This document shows positions 1-11,689 of a stretch of DNA of 64,000 bases, piece by piece; positions within the stretch are counted from its first letter, which is position 1; every line of letters begins with the position of its first letter. The notes under the pieces were generated by a model that saw only the letters and a list, made by a program, of their open reading frames with translations, searched no databases and was not told where the DNA came from. Origin of the DNA: Planococcus citri (taxonomy: Eukaryota; Arthropoda; Insecta; Hemiptera; Pseudococcidae); contig NC_088679.1 in assembly GCF_950023065.1 (NCBI RefSeq), positions 66,774,001 through 66,838,000 on the forward strand. Direction: 5' to 3'. A program made the position numbers and the translations under genes.

Positions 1-382
1 AGCTCTCCACGTCAATTTGGTGAAATTTTGATCTTTTTCCCTCATTTTTGCCTCAACTTTGTTTTCAAAAATTCACTAAAAATCGAAAAAATCACTCGAG
101 TAATTGAAATTTTGACAGTTGATAAATTTTTGCCCGTTCTTTCGATCTACCTTTGTACGATTTAAAAAATTTCGTGCATGTTCTATATTGGAACGCAAAA
201 TCTGCGATTTCGGCTGACCTGCCAATTAAAATGGCCACAATTCTGTAAATAGGGACACTTTTTTTTCAGGACAAGGGCTACAAATGTTCCTTAGGACTCC
301 CCCTCTAAGAAAAAAGTTGCTCCGGAGGATCGACGAGGGGGGTGCAGTAGAGCCTAATGCGGGCCCTCCGACTAGTGGTAGA
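1..382. mobile_element. Foldback family FB1, right-arm fragment (copy C)
   Basis: This stretch matches the right terminal arms of the foldback elements at 16572-18635 and 55750-56915. Shared landmarks in order are an AATTTGG start, TTTTCAAAAATTCAC, a GATCTTTCGATCTACC core near 140-156, the GCGATTTCGGCTGACCTG block near 205-222, CCTTAGGACTCCCCC near 290, and a G-run followed by GTGC near 340. The rest of the element lies left of the window, so only one arm is visible. It is more diverged than the other two copies; for example, the ATGGCGGCCAT motif reads ATGGCCACAAT here. The open frame starting at 284 is an accident of this repeat. Confidence 0.8.
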
Positions 383-1540
383 ATTTTACCTAAGTACCGT
401 CAAAGTCGACTGCCCATTCAGACACTTTTCCGGCCTTTTTTTGAAAACTGCTTCGAACTTTTATGGGAGTTTCCTAGTCGAGTTTTTAATTGCACGGTAT
501 CTACCGGAATTTTTTTTTTGAAAAAAAATCACTACTTTTTCACTACCTTTTTTCAACCAAATTTTCAGAAAGCTATCAACTGCCTCCCCCTCCCCCGCAC
601 ACAAAAAATTGAAATCAAAATTATTTTAAAAAAACAAAACAAAAACAAAACAATGCAAATGAACGCATTACATACATAATCAGACAAGGTGTCTGACAAA
701 ATTTCAAAATAAAAAAGCAAGACTTTTATGCAGGACATTTTTTGAGCACTCGAAATTTCATAAGAAAAGAGAGCCAGGGGAGAGGCAAAATTTTACATTA
801 GAATTTTTCGCTTTTCCAATCTCTTCAAAATTCCCAAGATTTTTTTCAAGCAAGCGGATCAAGGGCATGCCTAACAGGGGGTATCTCACCCCCTCTCTCA
901 ATCAGAAAATGTTGGCAAAAAGTTGCGAAAAGTTGGGAAATAGGAAAAAGTTGTGTTACCTGAGAAAATCAAAAAATTTTACCAAAAACCATAAATTTTC
1001 ACTTATTGAATTATAAATTTTCAAAGCCTTTCAAAAATCTAAGCAAAAAAAAAAAGTTTCTTCATGCAGAGAGTTAATTTTTCTGATTCATACTTTGGGC
1101 ATTTCTTGAATTTGAACAATAAGTTTGTCAGGTGGAAAAAGAGCCCAAGAGGCCAAGACTGCAACAAAATTCGACTCTGAACCATAAAATAATCCCAGAA
1201 TCTGCTAATACATATGTACTATATCATAGAATCTGTGTAAGCAACAAGATAGTTGGAAATTCAAAAATCAGGAATCATTTTTGATAATGACACCAGGATT
1301 CTATACGAATTCTAAAACATCTGAAAGTCAGTACAAAATAGGAAAGGAATTGAACCAGAAAAATGTCCATTAAAAATTGATCAGAATTGAAAAATATTGT
1401 AAAATTGTCTGAAATTATGACTTTAGAACGCAAAATCATTTCGAACTGATTTCCAAAACTGAATAGAAATTTCATGCAAATCATTCTTACAAAACCCCGA
1501 CAAACCAATTCATTTTCTGAACAAAATTTTCCATCTTTTA
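383..1540. other. AT-rich noncoding stretch
   Basis: This stretch is rich in A and T runs and has no open frame with protein-like composition. A few short phrases such as AAAAAAGCAAGACTTTT resemble the A/T satellite monomers found from 35 kb on. I see no gene or RNA here. Confidence 0.5.
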
Positions 1541-2661
1541 CGGTTCAGATTCCCACCCCGTTCGATGAGAAGAAATGAATACATGCCCAGAAAAGCCAGC
1601 AAGGGGGGGGGGTCGTTAAAAATTCCACGACAATTTCAACATGGACGCGACGATAATACTCATATATACTTGGAAGAAGACGATATACAGCTAGAACGAC
1701 GAAGAAAGATGGCAGTAAAGAAGATGCGGGAGAAGAAGAACGAGCATAAAGAAAAAATTAGAAATCGCGGAAGTACGTCGGATATAAGAGTTAAAAGGAA
1801 AGATTAATCCCGCTCCATTAAGGGACAAAACTGACAAGTTCGTTGTTCGCATTGCACCTCTCTCTTCTTGTGGACCGCGCTGCGCTGCTTCTGCTTCTGC
1901 TCCTGCTCCATCTCCATCGTCCTCGTCGTCGTATAATATTCGAGCGCAATTTTCCTAATGAACGTCACCCTCTGGCGACTATTTATATAAGAGTAAAAGA
2001 AGAGCAGCGGCAATCGTAGCTGCGGCTGCGACAGCGACGCTCACGACGGTGACGCGGGGTGGCTCGGCGTGCTTCTCTCGAAAATCCCAACCGTGTGCGC
2101 CGCGCCGCCGTCTTTTACATTCATGTCATTCCTTCCACAGCCCTTCGGCTTGAAAGCGAAATTTCGAGGCTGCGTGGTGGACCTGAAGCGTGTGAGAGAA
2201 AGACAGACGTATACAACAAGAGGAGGAAGAAACATTAAAAGAAAATGCGCGAGACCGATAACTCGGGCTACCGCTCGCTCTGCCCACAGCTACCACCATC
2301 GTAACTTCTTCGCACGATCGATAACGCTTTCTCTTTTCGTCCCTTTCTTCCTCCTTTTTTTTTCTCCCATCGTGGTGGCGTCTTCTCCTCAGCTATCTTC
2401 GAATTAAACTTTCACGCGCCCTATCTATTTGCGGTAGCCCACCTCACATCTCATCTTACTTTCATACTCGCTTTTGACCATTTTTTTTTCACTCTCCACC
2501 GCTCTTCTCTTCTTTCTGCAGCACACACCAGCCCTGTATCACACTAAATTATATTTTTCTTTTTACTCGAGCACATTTCGTTTTAATTTTTTCCTCCCTC
2601 CCCCTAGCCTGGCCTGGCCTTCATCCAACGACCAATGAAATCGCGTCTTCCTAGCGCACGG

Positions 2662-2668
2662 TATAAAG
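2662..2668 (+). promoter_or_regulatory. Candidate TATA box
   Basis: TATAAAG lies in a GC-richer context (CGCACGGTATAAAGATCACGC) inside the unique block. About 30 bases downstream is a CATC/CTCTTCACTC stretch that could hold a start site. A second insect-like initiator (GCTCAGTT) lies near 2920. There is no transcript evidence, and TATA-like strings are common in AT-rich DNA. Confidence 0.2.
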
Positions 2669-2680
2669 ATCACGCTTCTT

Positions 2681-2701
2681 CGCATCGCATCGCATCGCAT
2701 C
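2681..2701. repeat. (CGCAT)4 microsatellite
   Basis: CGCAT is repeated four times in tandem just downstream of the candidate TATA box. Confidence 0.85.
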
Positions 2702-3890
2702 CTCTTCACTCTCACTCTCTCACACACATACTCCATCACACTCTCGTCAACGATTCCGAATTTTTTACGCGTTTTTCGCCAAAACATTTCCCAGCAATTT
2801 TTTTCCCTTTCCCTTCCCTTCGCTAACGCTTTCGGCTACGAATTGTAATTTTATACGTTCCAAGGAGCAGCAGCTCGAGAAAAGAGTTCGAAGAATTCTT
2901 CTCGCCGGATATTTTTACCCGCGCTCAGTTTTGATTTATCGTTGGTAATTACGTAGAAAAACGTTTTCTCTTCTTATATGATTCGAATCACAAATAACCG
3001 CACAACGTCTCCCTTCTTAGCCCCTCGTCCACATCAAAAACTGTAAACCCGGCCACGCTATACCAATCGATTCGCACACGTGAAAATTTTACCGTATAAC
3101 GTTGTTAATATTAGCGCAAATAATGCGAACGAGGTTCGAGAGACGTATTCACGGCGTTCCGGTTATGCAATTTTATTAACATCTTTTCCTTCTCCATTAT
3201 TTTAAGGAATGTTTTGAAAAAACTTGGGTCGTTGCAAAATTTATCAACTATAATATTGAAATATTCTCAATTTTCAATATTAAGAATTTCCACTCCACTC
3301 TCTTCTCGTATAAATTCTTCTCACTGTGACAGTAACATCCTCGTAGGTAGGTTTAGGTATATACGCAGTTTCAAAAAAAAAAAAAAAAGGCAAATCTCTC
3401 AACTCTCACACACACCAGAAAATCGATTCAAAATAAAACTTTATATTCGTCACGAACGCCGAGATACGAGTAAAAACAAGAGCGTTGAATTTTTGCTTCT
3501 TTTATAAAAACTCAAAGGGGACCGCGAGTCTTTTTTTCTCATCTTTCCTTACGCTGTACTGTACCTATACTTACTATACTCGTACTTCGTTCGTATCCAT
3601 TTTTCATGACGTATTCCCCCCTTTTTTTTGGCGTTTCCCGGAATAGGCTTATAATTCTTCCATCAGTACCACCATCTCACGTGTGCAATTTTAATCTAAT
3701 CGAAGCTGGTAATCTTTCGGCGGAGTTTGGAAAAGGGCGAAAAGAGGAACGGGTGGGTTTTTTTTTTTTAGATATAAAGGTGTATTTGCAGCTACATAGA
3801 AGGAGTTTGAACGATATGAGATTGTTTTTTATTCGAGGTGAGGATATTTTTGTGGTGGGGATTTACGTATTCGGGATTAGTAATTAGAAT

Positions 3891-5509
3891 TGCTGATCCA
3901 ATTTATATTAATACGCCTAGGATTGGGCATATTTTTATTAAATTGGTTGAAAGTAGCATTTCAGGGGAAAATGAATGAGAAACAAATTTCATCTTTATTT
4001 ACCACATTTAAATTCCACTTCAAATAATGAACATCTCAAAAATGCTAAAAATTTACTGCACGATAATGTCAATTATTTTCACTTTAATATTGCGTGTTTT
4101 TTTTTTTTTTTTTAATGTTTCAGTTTGGATGAGGGAAGGGATCGGATCAAAATGTTATAATTTTTTAGCAAAATTAAATTTTAAAAAATGAAAAGAAAAA
4201 GAAAATTCTGAAAGAAAGAGAGAATTTGGGAAAGATTTCAGAATTTTGTTTCAAAAATGGACAAAGCAGGGCTTTGGTGGAATCTTGATTAAAAAAAAGC
4301 AAAACTTCTAACAGGGAATTTTTTTCAAATGTTCTGGCGTAAGGAGAAGAACAAACGAAAAGCCGAGTCAAAATTCATTCAAGTCAAAGTTTCCTATTTT
4401 CAAAAATAATCAGAAAAAATGGGAAGGGGGAGTAGGTGATTCAAAATTCTGCAAGAAAAGCACAATTGAAAAAATGAAGAAAGCAAGATATTTTTGGCAA
4501 AAAAAAACAAATTTTTTTTTCTAAAAAGCAAGATTTACTGACAATTTTGAAAAAAAAAAAACATGCCACAAGCAGGAGCAGGGCAAAAAGCAGAGAAAAC
4601 AAGAAAAGCAGTGCTGTTGAATGCCCTGTTGAATGAAAACATTATGGGTAAGCCTAACAAATCTATACTTTTTTACAATTCAACTCCAACAACTTCAGAC
4701 CACTGGTACCTACCAACAAAAGACAAGAATTTTTCCAAATCAATCACAAGTTTTGCATAGAAACGAATAAACAAACATTTTCAAGTTTTTCCTCTTTCTT
4801 TTCTTCTTTCCTATCAACATTTTATTTTAAATAATGTGAAGAATGAACATGACACTTTTAAAAACCAACATCTGGATATTCAAAAATTAATTCGGAAAAT
4901 TCAAGTTTTGCCCCCCCCCCCTCTACCATCTTTCCTAGCAAGTTTTGACTCAGTGACAAAAATGGATTCAGCACTCACAACCTAAATTTTAGTACTCAGT
5001 ACTCGGTACAAAAATTAATAAAAATTTTGAGTTCTTTGTCTTCCTTTGAATTTTAATTTTACTCGAAATTACATAAAAAAGGATTCAGCATTTCTAAGAA
5101 CCCAAATTTTGGTACCCAATACGACTAAAATTGATACCACATACAATAATTTGAAAATTTTGGATTTTATCAACCCCTCGTTAAAAAAAAAAAAATATGA
5201 CTCAAAATGGTACCAAAAACAGATTTAGTATTTTCAAACGACCACACGTTGATAAAAATTTTTAGGTCCTCCTCTCTTCTTCTCAATGTTATATATACTT
5301 GAAATTTTATTCAAAATTGATACAGCTTCTCATGAACCCAAAAGTTACCAAATGCAACAATCCAAACATGTTGGTATTTTTCCTCTCCTCTATAATTTCA
5401 AATTTTGACTTGAAATAATTCATCGAAAAAAAATGCAGAACATTCTAAAGCTGTCTTATGTATGTACAATATTTTCTAATTTTTCACCCCTTAACATGTC
5501 GGGTTATAC
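3891..5509. other. AT-rich noncoding stretch with homopolymers
   Basis: A and T runs dominate, including a run of about 18 T near 4097. Text around 4970-5360 contains loosely repeated phrases with ACTCAGTA and GGTACCA strings. No gene is supported. A short frame at 4563 ending at a GTAAGC is discussed under rejected items. Confidence 0.5.
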
Positions 5510-5515
5510 GGAGTC

Positions 5516-6560
5516 AAAACAAGGCGGAACAACATCAACGTCGCAACCTGGAATGTAAGAACTTTGTATCAAATTGGAAAACTTACAAATATAATTACAG
5601 AAGCCAGGAGATTACAAATTGACGTATTAGGAATAAGTGAGACCAGATGGACTGGAAATGGTAAATACTGGGTAGATAAAGATTATGAAATGATTTATGC
5701 TGGGAAAGACACACACAAACTAGATGTGGGTATATTGATACATACCAGAATCATTGATAAAATCAGCGCCATAATTCCAAAATCAGAGAGGATACTACTT
5801 GTGAGATTGGAGGTCAAGCCAAAACCAATCATGATAATTCAAGTTTATGCGCCAACAGTGGAAAGTAGTACAGTGGAAAGTAGTACAGCGGAAATCAACA
5901 ACTTCTACAACAACCCAGAAGATGTGATGAGCTGCTCAAAAAACAACAATGTTGTGTTTTTGATGGGAGACTTCAATGCCAAAGTTGGGAATGATCATGG
6001 CAGCCAAGTTGGGGGGAGGTACGCACTTGGAGAGCAGAATGAAAGAGGTAAAATGCTTGTAGAGTTTGCAGAAAGACATGATCTAGTAATATGCAATAAG
6101 TAAGTACCTGGTTCAAACAGCATGCAAGAAGATTATACATACACATGGGTCAGTCCTGGATATCAAGTCAGAAACCAGATAGACTACATACTGTATGTAG
6201 GTACCTATCGTACTCTTAAAAGAAAGATTCAAGATCATAGTGAAGAACTGTCATACATATTGTCGTGCTGACTGTAACTCTGACCACATTTACCACAAGA
6301 TATTGGCTGCAAAATGCCAGATAGTCTTGAAGAACCAGAAGAAGAGCAAAGAATAATACCAACAACTGAGCGGTACAGGTGAAAATTTAAGGAAGAATGA
6401 CAAGAGGGAGGAAACGATTGGAGATGTTAACAACAAACTCACCAGCCAACTCTCTCTGTAAGACCCTGAAAGAAACTATCAGATACGCTAGAAACCAGCT
6501 AATATAGGTGGAAATATACGCTATCTCCAGTAAAGGAGTGTGACCACAACAACGAAATGC
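5516..6560 (+). mobile_element. Decayed RTE/BovB-like non-LTR retrotransposon, EEP endonuclease region
   Basis: The coding frame is open from about 5519 to 6103. It starts inside the endonuclease-exonuclease-phosphatase (EEP) domain with NVATWNVRTL, continues to ISETRWTGNG and carries MGDFNAKVG, the catalytic GDFN motif of this nuclease. These are hallmarks of the apurinic-type endonuclease that nicks target DNA for RTE/BovB-clade (CFDP2-like) elements. After a stop near 6101 the homology resumes in other frames with YTWVSPGYQVRNQIDYI (about 6140-6190) and ADCNSDHI (about 6270-6290), the Asp/Ser/His end of the domain. At least one frameshift and several stops therefore separate the parts. No in-frame ATG precedes the first motif and no reverse transcriptase follows before 6600. 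This is a 5'- and 3'-truncated pseudogene. A 12-bp unit, GTGGAAAGTAGTACA, is duplicated near 5860-5890. Confidence 0.85.
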
Positions 6561-7792
6561 CCGGCTAGACCACTATTTCCTACCTTCCCTCCCCCACATT
6601 TGTTTTCTTGCTAATTTGAAAAAATTCAAAACTTGAATCACCAAAAAATTTTGATCATTGGAAAAAATTACTTATTTCTAGCATTATAAAATTGAAAGAA
6701 ATTTGTAATTTCATCAAGAATGCACAAGCTTTTGCAATTCTGTTTACAATAAAACATGATCTTTTTCTATTTTCAAGTGTTAAACTAGATGATTCTTAGG
6801 ATACGTAGTTCTCATTGAAAAAACAACTCATCTTCAAGTTCAATGCGACAAAATTCAAAAAATTCTGCAGCTGTTCTATAATTAAGTTGTGGCTTGTGGA
6901 CAAGTAAAATCAACTTTGAAACAATTTTGAATATTTCTGTAGGACTTTTGGCAAGATATTTTTTTCCAAATGTTTTCAGGTGTGGTGGAGGGTGAAGGGC
7001 GGAAAGGGGTAAGAGTTTTATAATTGTCAAAGAAATTAAAGAAAAAGACGCAATAACTGCAATTTTTGAGGTTTAAACTCCATATTTTCATTATAGAAGC
7101 ATGGGTACGATATACATACAAGGACCTCAAAACAAAAGTTTCAAGTACGCAAGGCATTCGTCAAACCCCATAGGAGCTTCAAAGGGGGGGTTCGGCCCCT
7201 CATTTTACAAAATTGGGTAATCTGGCTGTTCTTGGGGTCATTTTCACTAGAACAGGCACAGAAGCAAGACATCCTGATTACGATTACCAACTAACCATCA
7301 TCCCCTCCCCCCCCCCAAAAAAAAAATAATTAAAACCGATTTATTTGAGTCTCGAACAAAAAATGTAGAAATGGTTGAAATCAAAATGCTCATACCTCTA
7401 AAGAAAATTCTTTCCAAAAAATATTGCCAAGAAATAACACATGATTGTAGCTCTTTCGTGTTTCCTTGAAAAGTCCATGAATTTGCATCATTTCAAAAAA
7501 CTTTGAACATTGAAAACAGACAGTTTGAAATTATTAGGTACATCATGTACATTACCTTATGATAATTTATGAAAGGGTAAAGTACGTATCGGTAAGAAGG
7601 GAGAGGGGAAATGAAGGAGAAAAATCAATCCAAGAAGAAAACTTTAACTTACGTTGAATCGTAACGTAATTTTTATGATACTTGAAAAATTGATTATAGT
7701 TTCAACAGGATTACTATATTTTGAATGTTTTACTTATCTATAATTTTACTCCTTTAATGAAAGTTTCATTCGTTATCTTTAATTCTTTATAG
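6561..7792. other. AT-rich noncoding stretch
   Basis: No recognisable coding or repeat family is seen. There are short C and A runs near 7300-7330 and a G-run near 7180. Confidence 0.45.
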
Positions 7793-7866
7793 ATGTCCAA
7801 AAAATGTGACCATGATCAAATGCTTTCCCTCCTGAAGAAACTTAATATTCGAGTTCACCACAAATG
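7793..7866 (+). CDS. Candidate small coding exon, product unknown
   Basis: This 74-base stretch is bounded by a polypyrimidine tract with acceptor (TTAATTCTTTATAG) and by a perfect donor (GTAAGTAG at 7867). Only one of the three frames is open across it. That frame begins with ATG directly after the acceptor and reads MSKKCDHDQMLSLLKKLNIR and on to HHKW, ending in phase 2. The sequence inside is less A/T-run-like than its surroundings. The product is not recognised and no partner exon was found with confidence. It could be a real internal or first coding exon, or a chance pairing of splice-like sites. Confidence 0.3.
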
Positions 7867-7900
7867 GTAAGTAGAATAAAATAGTTCACTTAAAATGTCC

Positions 7901-8712
7901 AAAAAAATTCAGCGAATTTTAACCAAATTCAGCAGACACTTTCGTTTTGAGTTGAAAGTCACTCAAAAAAATTCTTAGCTACAGAGGTGCTCCTGGAGGA
8001 GAGATATGAGCCCTCAAAGAAAGAGCCTTTTCGAAAAAAACCGTGTTTTTTTCGCTCTAGCTCATATCCAACCTGTTTAGGGAAAAATGGTTCAGTCCCA
8101 AACGAAAGTATTTGAGATTTTGTGTCGATTTATGCTATTGCCGTCAAAATCCAAGATCACTTTTAGGCTTTCACTATCAGGTTGAAAATTTGCAAATTGC
8201 TTAGTTTAGGATAAATTCGTGTTTAGAAAATTTTTTGTTCGCGAAAATTCTGCATTAATTATGCCAAAATATTGACAGATATCATTTTGAAATAGGAGAA
8301 ATATCATAGAACGCAGTGCTGCCAATTTTTCAATCATTATTGTCAATTTCAAAAAAATCGAAAAAATGTCACAAATTTTTGGCAGTTTTGACAGAACATT
8401 GGATTCTTCCTGGTAATTTAGGCCAAAAAACATACCATTTTTAGCACTTTCAGAAAAAAAACGAGAATCTTTTTGAGCAAATTTGCCAAAAAAAAATTTT
8501 GTGCAGGAATTTTGAAAAAAGTACCTACTTTTAAGGGAGCTATAAAGCCAAAAATCAATGCTTCTTAGATGTTTTTCAAAAAAACGTAGATTTTTCTAAG
8601 CAATTTTAGCAAAAATGAGCCAAAATTTTTTCTAAGAGGCTTTCAACTCAAAATGAATATCTCCGCTAAATTTGATCAAAATTCTTCAACATTTTTTTTC
8701 GCGATCCACCCA
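7901..8712. mobile_element. Foldback-like element FB5
   Basis: The left end (about 7905-7985, with ATTTTAACCAAATTCAGC and TTTTGAGTTGAAAG) is repeated inverted at the right end (about 8640-8712, CTTTCAACTCAAAATG and AATTTGATCAAAATTC), giving imperfect arms. The right end is AATTTGATCAAAATTC followed by TCGCGATCCA. A diverged solo arm of the same family lies at 14744-15061. No coding capacity is seen, so this is a non-autonomous element. Confidence 0.6.
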
Positions 8713-8968
8713 AATAGGCGTACTTAAGCACTGAAGTAGGTACCTATACTTTGGGAAATTCATCAACCACATATCCACAAACCGAGCAATATTTCGAGCA
8801 CAACGCGAGTAAGCCAAAAAAAAAAAAAACCGAAGAGAGGAAAAAATCGGCAACTATTGACATAGTCGATAAAACGTACGGATGCTTAATTCGAGAAGTC
8901 TTTCGCTTATAAAGTAAACAACATTTAGAATGTACCATATTATGTACCGCTGTGTGTAACTCACTTAC

Positions 8969-9047
8969 GGCAGGCCAGCTCAGTTTTTCTACCTACTTTG
9001 TAAAAACATAGAACGACCTTTTTCCAAATGTAAACAAAGGTCGCCAT
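8969..9047 (-). CDS. Candidate first coding exon, product unknown
   Basis: Read on the minus strand, an ATG in a strong context (AAAAATGGCGACC) opens a frame starting MATFVYIWKKVVLCFYKVGR and ending with an ELAC-type segment. It runs directly into a perfect donor, GTAAGTGAG, in phase 1. If unspliced, the frame stops two codons later, which fits a first exon rather than a whole gene. The N-terminus is hydrophobic and basic and could be a signal anchor. The CpG-richer block immediately upstream on this strand (9050-9560) would be the promoter. ATGGCG is also a YY1-type motif that can mark start sites. The downstream exon was not identified. Confidence 0.25.
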
Positions 9048-9560
9048 TTTTAGGTACGTCTAAAATTTAATTCTTCGAGTAGAGTAACGCGCGTTCGTTT
9101 ATTAATAATTTAATAAATCGAACACAACGGCGAACTGTGACCGCCCTAAAAATAAACAAAACGACAGCGAAATGTGCCCCGGCGTACAAAAACAATGAGC
9201 CTTTTACGTCAACGACGACGACCAACGTGCTTATTTTAAATTGATTCGTTGCGTTCGTTTATTTTTTTTCTTCATTTTTTGGCCTAGTACATATAGAAAG
9301 AAAAAAAAAGAAGAGAGCTAGTTTCGATTCGACACGTGAAATTTTCCAACCTCATAATTCATCTTTTTATCACGCAAACGTTCATCAACCCTGTACTCTG
9401 AGCTCTGCGGTCGGCTGTAACGCTATCTAAATCACATGTAAAAAGTCCCCAGTTACTACATTCCAATTGGGACTCGCTGTAAGTCAATTTTTCATCAGTG
9501 TTTCACTATTCCCACTTCCCACAACCCCGAAATCAACGTTTACGAATACGTGTTTGGTGG
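9048..9560. other. Unique CpG-richer block
   Basis: Mixed sequence with CG dinucleotides (for example 9085-9250) and no repeat family. A GTAAGTC donor-like site lies at 9480 on the plus strand. This is plausibly regulatory or untranslated-exon sequence. Frames at 9498-9956 on both strands overlap each other and are not recognisable. Confidence 0.35.
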
Positions 9561-9969
9561 CAGATTTTTCTCCTGCACCAGCATGAACGCCAACGGAACA
9601 GATATTTCTTCTACTGTGTGGTTTTGTTTCCACTTCTACGATTATATTTCGGTTCCGGTTTTGTATTATACACCCAACGTACGAGCAAAAAATATACTCC
9701 CAGTTCCTTTTCCGTTTTTACTTTCGGTGACCACTGACCAGTGTAAAAGTACAGGGGTATTGATCTTCGAGAGAGTTACACATGATGTATGGATGAAAAT
9801 TACACCTAGTTTTACAGAGAGGCCCCGGACTCGAAAGGGATGTTCGACAGAACACGAGTAACAATGTGAAACTAATTGTTCAAATTTTATGAGTTTGAGG
9901 GTTTCGAACATTTCTTCATAGGAACAATAGTACAATAAAAATATTACAGGTATCAAGTCAAAAACTTAC

Positions 9970-10290
9970 ATGATTTTGTGATGCAACGATCAGAATTTCT
10001 CTCCCTGGAATCCTGCAACATTAAAAAAAAAACAAATATATTAGTTCCATCAAAACCGCATACAAATTTTCAAAAATCATCAACGCTTCGACATTATCGA
10101 AATAACCAAATTATACAATAAATCTACTCAACGCCATTGAAAAAAAATTCAACCCCGACACAAAAATAAAACCGAGCTTATTCAGCAATAAAGAAAAAAA
10201 AATCTGACCCTATTTCAATTCTAGCAACTACCGAGCCTAAAAAGACTATTACCTGGCGACCATCATCGTAGAATTTTAACCTCTTCGCAG
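9970..10290 (-). CDS. Candidate pair of spliced minus-strand exons, product unknown
   Basis: On the minus strand, an exon at 10290-10253 (38 bases) ends at CGCCAG followed by the donor GTAATAG. A second exon at 10012-9970 (43 bases) follows the acceptor AATGTTGCAG and ends at the perfect donor GTAAGTTTT. The phases agree: the first ends in phase 0 and the second starts in phase 0. The joined frame is open, with AAKRLKFYDDGRQ in the first exon and DSRERNSDRCITKS in the second. The composition is charged and soluble, unlike shadow frames here. The acceptor of the first exon (TTGAAG after a T-run) is weak. Product and further exons are unknown. Confidence 0.3.
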
Positions 10291-10514
10291 CTTCAATTGT
10301 TGGACAAAAAAAAATACCTTCTTAAAAATGGAAAACTAATGGAATTTCCTTGTAGGAAATTTAATTCCGGACGAGTTTGAAAATTGTGAAAAAAATTTTA
10401 AAATTACATTTCTACGAGTCGAGTTTTATTTTATTTTTTTCTCAGCTTTCTCTCCTGTAAGTATATAGTCAAAAGTCAAGGTAATGCGAGTTCAAATTCG
10501 CAATATAAATCGAT

Positions 10515-10570
10515 ATGTCTGCCAATTACGTGGGCGTATCGGTGGTCTTTTTTCTCTACATGCTATTGTG
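10515..10570 (+). CDS. Candidate first coding exon with hydrophobic N-terminus
   Basis: An ATG at 10515 in the context CGATATG opens a frame reading MSANYVGVSVVFFLYMLLW that ends at the donor GTAAGTTG (10571). The hydrophobic run VGVSVVFFLYMLL could be a signal peptide or membrane anchor. An AAATCGAT/ATATAAAT string lies just upstream. The exon is 56 bases (18 codons plus 2) and stops almost at once if unspliced. It lies head-to-head with the minus-strand exon pair ending at 10290. The following exon was not located and the product is unknown. Confidence 0.28.
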
Positions 10571-11424
10571 GTAAGTTGAAAAAAGTGTAGGATTTCGTAA
10601 TTATTTATCTCTCTATTTTTCACGTCTTCACCTTTTCTCGTCTTTTTTCTCCTCTAATGGAGAATCGAGCTTTGAGGCAATTTTTGGTAATTAATGGAAA
10701 AGTAGTTTAATTAAAGGGTTTAATTTTTTATCTAAGGGATTGAAATTGTTGATTTTGGTGGATTTGGCCTCCGGATATAGGAACATTTTTATCGAAGAAG
10801 AGCGAAAAAAGGATTCTTCTTTTCTCAATTTTCAAGATATGCCTACAATAAATAATATTTTTCAAAGTTGAAAAAAACATTGTACAATGAAACAGGCGAA
10901 AAAGGAATTGAAAATAATTAAAACTGAATGCAATTATTATTAAAAAAAAACAAGAGAAAAAGAAACTCCGCTGAATTTAATCAATAATTTTAAAGAAATG
11001 AATAAAATTGTCGTTAACTGAGGTATATACGTAGAGAACACATTTAGGAGGGGAGGGGAGGGGGAAGTAATCATTCCTGTCCACTTTAGGAGAACCTCTG
11101 GCAATTATTTTCATCAATTGTGTATTTGTTTATGCTTCCTGAAAGAATTGCCCTTCGTTATCAACTATTTGAGATAAGAGAAAAACATTTGGAATTTCAA
11201 AAGTCTTAATAGATGAAAGATGAAGCCTTTTGAAAAAATAACTAGGTACTTAGACTTACCAGGATGGCTCTAATATCCCTTTTTTGTGCTCTCACTCTCT
11301 AAAATTGTTGGATTTTATGATAAAATAATTCCTAATGTTTTCTCCAAACTATGGAGAAAAGTCGTACTGTAACCCCCCCCCCCCCCACTACTGTTGAAAA
11401 TAAAAGCAAAGTTTTGTGATGATT
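10571..11424. other. AT-rich noncoding stretch
   Basis: No gene or repeat family was recognised. It could be intronic if the upstream exon candidate is real. A C-run of about 14 lies near 11375. Confidence 0.4.
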
Positions 11425-11638
11425 TACAGGGTGCCCAGAAATATCGAGTACCCCTAAAAAAGTTTTCTACTAAATACTTTGGTTGGTCACAGTGAATGAT
11501 AATAATGATAGCACATGATTGGTTGTTGGACTGGAGAGATAACATTCCACCAATCATATGCAGCTATTTCACGTTGCCAACCTATATTTTTAATGAAAAA
11601 CTTTTTTAGGGGTACTCAATATTTCTGGGCACCCTGTA
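11425..11638. mobile_element. MITE with mariner-like terminal repeats
   Basis: The element starts TA-CAGGGTGCCCAGAAATATCG and ends with the inverted match ATATTTCTGGGCACCCTG-TA. The inverted repeats run about 40 bases with one visible mismatch, including AGTACCCCTAAAAAAGTTTT. The flanking TA dinucleotides fit the TA target-site duplication of Tc1/mariner-type transposition. The interior of about 130 bases has no coding capacity. The near-identical arms suggest recent insertion. Confidence 0.88.
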
Positions 11639-11689
11639 TATGACCAGTAAGTATTTTTGGCGATTTTGACTTATTGTTTTAGGGGTAAC

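Larger units (their letters stand above)
1541..3890. other. Unique, CpG-richer block; possible promoter or 5' region
   Basis: The texture changes from A/T runs to mixed sequence with frequent CG dinucleotides, densest at about 1830-2260. None of the repeats seen elsewhere in the window occur here. Open frames exist on both strands but none is recognisable and none is clearly bounded by splice sites. Similar blocks recur at 9.05, 15.5, 23.0, 30.5, 37.2, 44.1, 53.4 and 60.0 kb. The inference is that they are constrained host sequence, such as promoters, untranslated exons or enhancers, separated by repeats. Confidence 0.4.

Noticed and set aside
1565..1807. 80-codon Lys/Arg-rich frame
   Set aside because: Basic low-complexity composition and a G-run inside; no splice support and no recognised family.
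4563..4647. ATG frame (MPQAGAGQKAEKTRKAVLL) ending at a GTAAGC donor
   Set aside because: Low-complexity GCA/AAA sequence next to an A-run. The surrounding region is repeat-like, and a single donor is weak evidence.
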